DNA of 64,000 nucleotides from Bin52 sp965243345 (GTDB lineage Bacteria > Pseudomonadota > Alphaproteobacteria > Thalassobaculales > Thalassobaculaceae). A model generated the notes under the pieces. It did not search any database, had not been told where the DNA came from, and saw only the letters and a program-made list of their open reading frames with translations. The DNA is taken from the NCBI GenBank assembly GCA_965243345.1, contig CBDEUR010000003.1, positions 3,658,001 to 3,722,000 on the forward strand, read 5' to 3'. Below, in pieces: positions 56,147 through 62,502 of this stretch. The first letter of the stretch is position 1. Each line of letters opens with the position of its first letter. The translations under genes were made by a program, and so were the position numbers.

Positions 56147-57136
56147 ATGCGGATCTTTCTTTGTCACAGTTCATTCGACAAACCAATCGTGCGTGAGGTT
56201 GCGAGACATTTTCCGGACGGCATTCAGTCATGGATAGATGAACGGGAGATAAAGATTGGACAGGATATTGAAGAGGCCATTCGAGTCGGAATCGACTCAA
56301 GTAGGTTTCTCGTTCTATTTCTTTCGCGCCGAAGTATTGAGTCTGATTGGGTTACAAAAGAGGTGCAGATTGCGCTTTCAGAAGAAGAACAAGTGATGAT
56401 TCTCCCGGTGTTACTTGAGGACTTGGGTGAGAGCTTCCCTTCGCACCTCAAGTCCCGTCGTTACGTCCCTCTTCTTGAGCGAACAGAGGTTGCCGTAAAG
56501 ATGGTGGCAGGCCAAATCGCTGCCGACGTGCATGCTTGGATTTCAGAGCAAGATACTGTACTGCGTGCATTGGAAAATTGCCGAAATGATATATCTGCGC
56601 AGTGTTTGCAGTGTTCGCCTGAGGCTGCGAGGATCGCTTACTATTCGATTCCCAAAATGGTGCTTGCGATGAGGGCAATTTTCGAATATTCGATTCTTGG
56701 TCAGAGAACCAAGCATCATCCACCCTTGTGGTTGGTTGACTGCATACACGCCATGGTACACACGGTGTTTTTTCGTGAGCAGGCCGGATTGTTGGCAGGA
56801 CCGAGTTTCGAACAGCGTCTTCATCAAGCCTACCTGATCGGTTACTATTGCGGCACCTTCGCGTCACCTATTGCCAGTAAACCGTGGAAGCCCAAAAGGG
56901 CGCTATCGGGAGAGAGAGTCGCCCAAGAAGCAGATTACGTCATTCAAGACATAAAACAGAAGAAGATTTCCGAATATGCTGTTGCGTCCAATGACGCAGC
57001 GCAGACGATCGTAGAAGTGATGACGAAGCTTCTATATTCCAAAGGAGGACAAGTGGATCGACTTCGGCACGTCCTGGGAGAAGCTGCATGGCTTGGAGGG
57101 GTGCATGCAGAAGCTGAACGTCGAATACTTGGATAG
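56147..57136 (+). CDS. TIR-domain protein (cassette 1), predicted NADase
   Basis: A 329-residue protein with an N-terminal TIR domain (about 1-125): MRIFLCHSSFDKPIVREV opens it, SWIDEREIKIGQDIEEAI follows, and SDWVTKEVQIAL holds Trp68 and Glu72, the position of the catalytic Glu in NAD-cleaving TIRs such as SARM1 and Thoeris ThsB. Residues 130-329 are helical and unassigned. It starts 31 bases into cassette 1 with AGGGTG before the ATG. Composition is lower in GC than the chromosome. Many standalone bacterial TIR proteins act in phage defence; that role here is inferred. Confidence 0.8.
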   Translation: MRIFLCHSSFDKPIVREVARHFPDGIQSWIDEREIKIGQDIEEAIRVGIDSSRFLVLFLSRRSIESDWVTKEVQIALSEEEQVMILPVLLEDLGESFPSHLKSRRYVPLLERTEVAVKMVAGQIAADVHAWISEQDTVLRALENCRNDISAQCLQCSPEAARIAYYSIPKMVLAMRAIFEYSILGQRTKHHPPLWLVDCIHAMVHTVFFREQAGLLAGPSFEQRLHQAYLIGYYCGTFASPIASKPWKPKRALSGERVAQEADYVIQDIKQKKISEYAVASNDAAQTIVEVMTKLLYSKGGQVDRLRHVLGEAAWLGGVHAEAERRILG

Positions 57137-57368
57137 TCACAAGATACGAAAGGAAGACGGCCGACAATTTGATGAATCGGGGTTGGTTCGCAGGTCGGTT
57201 CTCAGTGATGTTTCCTTCGATTGTGTTTTCCGTTTTCTCGAGGTCTTACATGGTGGCGCACCAACACGGCTATTTCGGTCGTTCGGTGACTCACCGCTAT
57301 ATTGAACCCGCGCTCCGTGCTTCGGTGCCGGGGGTGATGACTCCCAATCGAACTACTTGGAGGCAACG

Positions 57369-57506
57369 ATGGAACAGAACCGGAATGATCTGGCGATTGA
57401 CAAAAGCCGGAAAGCACCGTCGCATCTCGACACGCTTTGGCCGTGGTTGCACAAGACCGGTGCTCTCCATGGAGCGGCGGAGGCGGTTGCAGGACCGGCA
57501 AAGTAA
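57369..57506 (+). CDS. Small ORF (45 residues) in cassette 1
   Basis: Begins MEQNRNDLAIDKSRKAP and ends AEAVAGPAK. The ATG at 57369 has a strong GGAGG five bases upstream (57359-57363), better than most genes in the window. It lies between the TIR gene and the attC site. The protein is helical, with Trp-rich DTLWPWLHKTGA in the middle. No family known; it might be a partner of the TIR protein or an independent passenger. Confidence 0.5.
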   Translation: MEQNRNDLAIDKSRKAPSHLDTLWPWLHKTGALHGAAEAVAGPAK

Positions 57507-57542
57507 GACCGCAGAAGTGCGGGGCGCAACGCCCAGCCAGCC

Positions 57543-57614
57543 GCCTAACCCGGCGCTACAGCCGACGGCCAATCCGCTACGCGGCTTGTCCGCGGTTGAG
57601 CTTGGTCGTTATGT
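57543..57614 (+). other. attC site of cassette 1
   Basis: 72 bases from inverse core GCCTAAC (57543-57549) to core GTTATGT (57608-57614). The inner arms GCTACAGCCGACGG and CCGCGGTTGAGC pair with a few bulged bases, as attC hairpins do. Recombination would fall between G57608 and T57609. Translation across this site gives NPALQPTANPLRG, a string often seen at annotated cassette ends. Confidence 0.8.
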
Positions 57615-57658
57615 GCAGGTAAGTGAGGCCGCAACGAACAGGTGCCGGAGAAAATAAT

Positions 57659-57892
57659 ATGTCAAAATCCACATACGAGGTCCCAGTCATACGTGAAGGT
57701 CGGGAAAAGGATTACCGCGATTTCTGGGATCGCGAGATAAAGGTCAATTCGGACGGGGAAGAGCTTCATTCGGCGCTGGTGAGCTTTACAGAAGTGGTAG
57801 AGGCAAAGAATCTAGACGAGGCTATCGCAATCGTACAGAAAAAGCATCCGGCGCTAATTGTTGCAAGGAACCATTCAGTGAAAATTGGATGA
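57659..57892 (+). CDS. Small unknown protein, first gene of cassette 2
   Basis: A 77-residue protein, MSKSTYEVPVIREGREKDYR onward. GGAG lies 8 bases before the ATG, and the gene starts 50 bases into the cassette. It is acidic-basic mixed with FWDREIKVNSDGEELHSALV and a closing AIVQKKHPALIVARNHSVKI, suggesting a small alpha/beta fold. No family was recognised. It is followed by a second ORF in the same cassette. Confidence 0.6.
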   Translation: MSKSTYEVPVIREGREKDYRDFWDREIKVNSDGEELHSALVSFTEVVEAKNLDEAIAIVQKKHPALIVARNHSVKIG

Positions 57893-57915
57893 TCCGGGTT
57901 CTGATAAAATGAGGG

Positions 57916-58194
57916 GTGAAGAGTGAAAATGTCTTTTGCATGTGTTTTGCTGCCAAAGACAAACGCAAATTTGCTGGGCATAGGTTTGATCTGGTGGCCT
58001 ACAGTGCAGAGGAAGACGGACACTTGCGCGGGTATATCTCATCGGGCGGATTTGGCGAACAGATAATCGAGGTGCCCGGCCAGACCGCCAGCGATATGAG
58101 GACAGTCACAGGAAGCGATCCCGTCGAGGCACTTATCGCTGTGACGAAAGATGGAGTCGATGCTGGGAAGTTCGAGTTGCCGAGCAGCACATAA
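57916..58194 (+). CDS. Small unknown protein, second gene of cassette 2
   Basis: A 92-residue frame (from GTG 57916; an ATG at 57940 is the alternative). Core: FAGHRFDLVAYSAEEDGHLR, then GYISSGGFGEQIIEVPGQTA. Its TAA stop lies inside the inverse core of attC2, a common feature of cassette genes. No family was recognised. It could be co-translated with the previous gene, whose stop is 24 bases upstream. Confidence 0.55.
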   Translation: MKSENVFCMCFAAKDKRKFAGHRFDLVAYSAEEDGHLRGYISSGGFGEQIIEVPGQTASDMRTVTGSDPVEALIAVTKDGVDAGKFELPSST

Positions 58195-58271
58195 CAAGCC
58201 CAAGTGCGAACAGCTAAAAGCTCCTTCGTCGCTCCACTTTTAGCTGCCGGTGGTTATGGTCAACGTTATGT
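58189..58271 (+). other. attC site of cassette 2
   Basis: 83 bases from ACATAAC (58189-58195) to GTTATGT (58265-58271), which are exact reverse complements; with two more bases each side the match is nine long. A central 10-base stem (CAGCTAAAAG with CTTTTAGCTG) is present. The core deviates from GTTRRRY at one base, but the same variant starts cassette 2. Confidence 0.7.
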
Positions 58272-58678
58272 GCGATAATCAAAACGCTGTGGAAACACCC
58301 GCCCGCCGCGCCGAGCACGATCCACAGCGACAGCAGCAGGTGCCCCGCCAAGGCGACGGCGCACAGGTCGAAGGGGCCCTTCCAGCCGTCCCGCACGGCG
58401 CCCGCCGCGGCGGGCGGATCCGCGGCGGGCGCGTCCCGCGTCCCGCCGCCGCACCCAAACTTGCCGTCGATGATCTCTTGCGACCCTCGCAATCGTCCCG
58501 ATCGCGCCGCTGCGCCCGGATAGCGCGAATTGTATAGGTCGGCGTCCGGGGCGCCGTCGACCACGGATCCGGGCGGCGGTTGCCACAGGAAAGAAGAAGT
58601 CGTCTGCGGCATCGTCGCGCAAGACGCACTGGCCTCATCTAGGACATTTACCTGCAAGCGCCCCGTGCGCCGCCCTCC
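58272..58678. other. High-GC region between cassette array and HTH gene
   Basis: About 400 bases. A minus-strand frame (58214-58657) contains KGPFDLCAVALAGHLLLSLW then IVLGAAGG, which looks like a membrane helix, but it reads across attC2 and no family was recognised. GC is clearly higher than in the cassettes, so the array ends here. Confidence 0.4.
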
Positions 58679-58903
58679 TCATCGCACGCCCAGCCTATCC
58701 GCCTCCGCCGTCGTGGTCGCCCGGCGCCGCGCCGCCCACGCGTCGAGGTCCGTCCGGCGATACCGCACCCGGTTGCCGAAGCGGTGGAAGGCCGGCCCGC
58801 CGCCGCTCACGCGGTAGCCGTCCAGCGTGCGGGGGGAGAGGCCGAGCCAGGCGGCCGCCGCGCGGCGCGTGTCGAAGAAGCCGGTGTCGTCGTTGTTGCC
58901 CAT
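58679..58903 (-). CDS. AlpA/excisionase-like HTH protein
   Basis: A 74-residue HTH_17-type protein: FFDTRRAAAAWLGLSPRTLD then GYRVSGGGPAFHRFGNRVRYRRTDLDAWAAR, a winged MerR-like helix-turn-helix ending in the usual Arg-Tyr-Arg wing. Such small proteins act as excisionases or regulators in integrative elements. Just upstream (59003) an IS21 element has inserted, which may have removed its promoter. Confidence 0.75.
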   Translation of the reverse strand: MGNNDDTGFFDTRRAAAAWLGLSPRTLDGYRVSGGGPAFHRFGNRVRYRRTDLDAWAARRRATTTAEADRLGVR

Positions 58904-58997
58904 GGTGCCCCCGTGCGCTTGTCGAATGTGCCGGAGCTGCTGGGCGGCCGGCCCGGTGCCGACCGCCTGCGGTTATGCCACGAGACGCCGCTGGTGC

Positions 58998-59002
58998 CCG
59001 CG
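58998..59002 (+). repeat. Target-site duplication, left
   Basis: CCGCG, identical to 61341-61345, immediately outside the IS21 ends. Confidence 0.75.
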
Positions 59003-59207
59003 TGTCAAGCGACACCTAGTTTTGCGAGGTAAGGCGACAGCCAGATTTACGAAGCTGCGCTTTGAGTAGGTACAGCGGGTACTGGTTTTCGGGGCATCAG
59101 CGCCGAGGGGCCACCAACGGAGGGAGGGCGTAGCCCGACCGGAGTTGGTGGCCCCTCGGCGACCCTTCCGGGCTGGGCCCTGTCGTGTTCGCGGTGGCCG
59201 GACCGGC

Positions 59208-59978
59208 TCACATCTTGAGAGCTTCCTCGAGTTCCCGCAGGCGGTAGCTCCGGCCCTTGATGTTGAGCACATGCGAGTGGTGCAGGAGCCGGTCGAGGAT
59301 GGCGGTGGCCAGGATCTCGTCCCCGGCGAACAGCTCCGGCCAGTCGCGGATGCTCTTGTTGGTCGTCATCATCATGGCGCCACGGCCGTAGCGGTAGCTG
59401 ACCAGCCGGAAGAACTGTGAGGCTTCGTCGCGTGTCAGCGGGTCGTAACCCATCTCGTCGATCAGCAACAGGGCGGTCGACATGAACTTCTTGCGCTTCA
59501 GCCGGGCAGGCGGCAATCCCGCATCGGCCTTGAGGGCGGTCATCAATTCGTCGAACCGGTAGTACTGGACCGAGAAGCCGAGCTGGACGGCCTTGAGGCC
59601 GAGGGCCACGCACAAGTGCGACTTGCCGACCCCTGGCGGGCCAAGCAGCAGAACCACTTCGGCGCCGCGGATCCATGCGCCGGTGGCCAGGGTATCGATC
59701 CGGGAGCGTTCGATGGCGGGCTGGAAGGCGAAGTCGAAGTTCTCCAGGGTCTGGCCGGTGGGGAGGTTGGAGAGCCGCAGCGAGGTCCGGATCCGGCGCT
59801 CCTCGCGGCGTTCCTGCTCGACGCGGAGCAGCTTGTCGAGGAACGCGTGGGCCGGCAGGTCCTCGCTGACCGCTTCCGTCAGCACCTGATCGAGGCTCTC
59901 GCCGGCGTAGGCGAGGCCCAGACCGTCGAGGCGTTCCCGGGTGGCGTCGATGTCCAGCTTGGGGCGGGCCTTGCTCAT
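59208..59978 (-). CDS. istB: IS21 helper ATPase IstB
   Basis: A 256-residue AAA+ ATPase: Walker A LLGPPGVGKSHLCVALG, Walker B ALLLIDEMGYDPL, sensor region MMTTNKSIRDW. IstB organises target DNA for the IstA transposase. Its start overlaps the istA stop by four bases. Confidence 0.93.
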   Translation of the reverse strand: MSKARPKLDIDATRERLDGLGLAYAGESLDQVLTEAVSEDLPAHAFLDKLLRVEQERREERRIRTSLRLSNLPTGQTLENFDFAFQPAIERSRIDTLATGAWIRGAEVVLLLGPPGVGKSHLCVALGLKAVQLGFSVQYYRFDELMTALKADAGLPPARLKRKKFMSTALLLIDEMGYDPLTRDEASQFFRLVSYRYGRGAMMMTTNKSIRDWPELFAGDEILATAILDRLLHHSHVLNIKGRSYRLRELEEALKM

Positions 59979-61237
59979 CGGGCGACCTCCGCCAGCGCGG
60001 CGTAGAGGTCCACCGAGCGGCGCGCCACGGGCGCCGCGGCCAACTCTTGCATGCGCCGGCCCAGGCGTCCGAGCGGCGGCGGCGCCACGACCCGCTCGGT
60101 GCTGGCCCCCTCGTAGTGGGACGGATCGGTGACCAATCGGGCCTCGGTGCCGCGCGGATGGGTCGCCACGACCGCGCCGCCCGTACGGATCTCTACCTTC
60201 CCGGCGAGGCCGCGCACCTCGACCCGCTGGCGCACGTAGCGGAAAGGCACGCTGTAGTGGCGGCCTTCAAAGTTGACGAGACCGTCGATGCCGACCGGCC
60301 GGTCGACGACCACATCGAAGGGCTCGGGCCGTGTCTCCGGCAGGGTGGTCAGCAGCACCCGCTCGCGCTCCCAGGCCGCGGCCACAGTGCTGCCGGTGGC
60401 CGGACAGCGTCGCCGGGCCGCCCGATCTGTCAAGCGGTGGTCGGTCCAGGTCTGCAGCGCCGCCAGGGTCTCGAAGGCCCGGCCGGTCGGGTCACAGCTG
60501 GCACGCTGGTCGCGCACTCGCCGTTCCACTTTGCCCTTCGCCTGGGGCTGGCGCGGTGCACAGGCATCGACGTGGAACTGCAGCTGCCGGGCGTACCGGC
60601 GGTAGGTCCGGTTGATCGTGCCCCAGGCGCCGGCACCGCGTACCACCGCCGTCTTCTCGTTGTCGACCCGTACCGTCGCCGGCACTCCGCCCAGGCGCTC
60701 GAAGCCAGCCGTATGGCAGGCCAACCACGACAGCATGTCCTTGTTCCGGGCCCAAACCACCGCTTCCCTGCGGCTCCACGACAGCACCATGTGAAACGCC
60801 ACCAGGTCCACCCGTTCCGGGCCCACATGCACACCGCGGAAATGCGCCCAGTCCACCTGCGCCTGCGCACCAGGCGGGGTCTCCACCCGACGACGAGCAC
60901 GGATCGCTGGCGCCGGATACGTCCGCTTCCAATAGCGCTGTACCGAACGAAGGCTGCCCCCATACCCGTGCTCGCGGACCAGCCAGGCATGCAGTTCCGC
61001 CAGGTTGACAGCCCCCGATCCGAGGAGCTCCCGCCAGTGCCCGATCGCCCCGGCATACCCGGCGGCCACGCCCTGCTGACGCGAGCGCCCGTCCACCGCT
61101 CCTTCCCTCATTCGCCGGTCGTGATACCGAACGGTGCCCTCACTGACCCCCAGAAGACGAGCCACATCGCTCTTCGTGCGACCCCGTTCCAACAAGACTG
61201 CCATCGCTGTGCGTGCCTCTCCATCGAGACGGCCCAT
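59975..61237 (-). CDS. istA: IS21 transposase IstA
   Basis: A 420-residue transposase with an N-terminal HTH (KSDVARLLGVSEGTVRYHDRR) and a DDE integrase core starting at VDWAHFRGVHVGPERVDLVA. The frame is intact from ATG to stop, so the element could still be active. Confidence 0.92.
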   Translation of the reverse strand: MGRLDGEARTAMAVLLERGRTKSDVARLLGVSEGTVRYHDRRMREGAVDGRSRQQGVAAGYAGAIGHWRELLGSGAVNLAELHAWLVREHGYGGSLRSVQRYWKRTYPAPAIRARRRVETPPGAQAQVDWAHFRGVHVGPERVDLVAFHMVLSWSRREAVVWARNKDMLSWLACHTAGFERLGGVPATVRVDNEKTAVVRGAGAWGTINRTYRRYARQLQFHVDACAPRQPQAKGKVERRVRDQRASCDPTGRAFETLAALQTWTDHRLTDRAARRRCPATGSTVAAAWERERVLLTTLPETRPEPFDVVVDRPVGIDGLVNFEGRHYSVPFRYVRQRVEVRGLAGKVEIRTGGAVVATHPRGTEARLVTDPSHYEGASTERVVAPPPLGRLGRRMQELAAAPVARRSVDLYAALAEVAR

Positions 61238-61340
61238 CGTCCTCTCCCGGCAGTGTGTCCACCGGAAAATCGATGCAGACCAGGCGACGCCTCGTAAATC
61301 TGGGTGTCGCCATACGCATCACCTAACCTGTCGCTCTACA

Positions 61341-61345
61341 CCGCG
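61341..61345 (+). repeat. Target-site duplication, right
   Basis: CCGCG, matching 58998-59002 across the IS21 element. Confidence 0.75.
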
Positions 61346-61731
61346 ACAGCGCGCGCCGGCGCCAGCGACCGTAGGCGGGGCCGCCACCGTTTTCAAAGCC
61401 GACGGTTAGGGGAAGTCCGGCAACGCCACGCCGCCTGCGCTGCGGATTCCGACATACTTGACCGCGGTTCTGGTGGGATTTGACCGTAGTTCTGGCAGGA
61501 CTTGACCGCCCGGGACCGGGCGCGGTGCCATGTCTCTCGGTCTTGGTGGGGTTCCTCCGTCGTTGTTTCAGGGGGCTGGCCGGGGCCAGCCCGGTGCGAG
61601 CGTAAGCGAGCCCTGGTGGCCCTGCAAAGGCCTTTGGGGCGCGGCGGCAAGCTCCATACATAGCATGCCGCCGCGCGCGCCCCGGCTCGTACCTCCACGA
61701 AGGCGCCGCAGGCGCCCATGGACCCCGGCCT
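61341..61731. other. Region between the two IS21 elements and left end of the second
   Basis: No gene. TTGACCG occurs three times at 61458, 61479 and 61502 with related GTTCTGG between, the spaced repeats expected at an IS21 end, so the second element probably begins at or just before 61450. The outermost base could not be fixed because the other end is outside the window. Confidence 0.55.
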
Positions 61732-62502
61732 TCAGGCCGGGGCTTTGTGGCCGTGGCCGTCAAGTGGCGGCGGCTTGTTGCGCTTGCGCTGAGACTCGCC
61801 AGTGAGCTCGATGCGGTAGGCGTTGTGAACGATGCGATCGAGGACCGCGTCCGCGATTGTTGGCTCACCGATCACCGCCGGCCACTGCTCCACGGGGATC
61901 TGACTGGCGATGAGGATTGACTTGCGTCCGTGACGCTGCTCGACGATCTCCAGCAGATCACGCCGGCCCTCGGTGGAGAAGCCCTGCAGGCCCCAGTCGT
62001 CGAGGACCAGCAGGGAGACCCTGCCCAGGCGGCCCATCAGCCGCTCGTGCGTACCCTTTGCGCGGGCGCGGGTGAGAGCGGCAACCAACTCAGGGACACG
62101 GCGATAGAGGACAGACTGGTGCTGGCGGCAGGCCTGGTGGGCGAGCGCGCAGGCAACGAAGGTCTTTCCCGAACCTGTCGGTCCGCCCAGGATCAAGTTG
62201 TGGCCCTGGCGGATCCAGTCGCCGGCGGCGAGTTGGGTGAGCGTGGTCCGTGCGATGCCACGCCCTGCGCGGCAGTCGACGTCCTGGATGTCGGCGCGGA
62301 TGCGCAGCTGGGCCTGACGCAGATGGCCGAGATAGCTCTTGTGATTGCGGTCCTCGGCCTCGCGCTCGATCATAAAGGCGAGGCGGTCGTCGAAGCCGAG
62401 TTGGTCGACGCTGGCGATGTCGCGCTGCTCCTCCAGGGCCTCGACCATGCCGTTGAGCCCCAGTTGCAGCAGGCGATCGATATTGGGTTGGCGTAGGGTC
62501 AT
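61732..62502 (-). CDS. istB: IstB-like helper ATPase of the second IS21 element
   Basis: A 256-residue IstB protein: ILGGPTGSGKTFVACALAHQ is Walker A and SLLVLDDWGLQGF Walker B. It differs clearly from the IstB at 59208, so the two elements are different IS21 types. It overlaps the istA start region by four bases. Confidence 0.92.
   Translation of the reverse strand: MTLRQPNIDRLLQLGLNGMVEALEEQRDIASVDQLGFDDRLAFMIEREAEDRNHKSYLGHLRQAQLRIRADIQDVDCRAGRGIARTTLTQLAAGDWIRQGHNLILGGPTGSGKTFVACALAHQACRQHQSVLYRRVPELVAALTRARAKGTHERLMGRLGRVSLLVLDDWGLQGFSTEGRRDLLEIVEQRHGRKSILIASQIPVEQWPAVIGEPTIADAVLDRIVHNAYRIELTGESQRKRNKPPPLDGHGHKAPA

Larger units (their letters stand above)
56115..58271 (+). mobile_element. 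Integron gene-cassette array, two cassettes, no integrase in view
   Basis: Junction sequences fit the cassette rule: each cassette starts with the bases after G of GTTRRRY and its own attC begins with their reverse complement. Cassette 1 starts at GTTAGGCG (56115) and its attC opens CGCCTAAC (57542). Cassette 2 starts at GTTATGTGC (57608), and its attC opens GCACATAAC (58187) and ends GTTATGTGC (58265). Base composition is lower in GC than the chromosome. It is a cluster of attC sites lacking an integrase within the window. Confidence 0.8.
59003..61340 (-). mobile_element. IS21-family insertion sequence (complete)
   Basis: 2,338 bp bounded by TGTCAAGCGACA at the left and, inverted, TGTAGAGCGACA at the right. 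Each end has an inner repeat GGCGACA-n-CCAGATTTACG, the multiple-repeat arrangement of IS21 ends. A 5-bp CCGCG target duplication flanks it. It carries istA and istB in the usual order and should be mobile. Confidence 0.9.

Noticed and set aside
57169..57657. Frame ending with NPALQPTANPLRG and running through attC1
   Set aside because: This is the well-known spurious translation of attC sequence; it has no ribosome site and overlaps the better small ORF.
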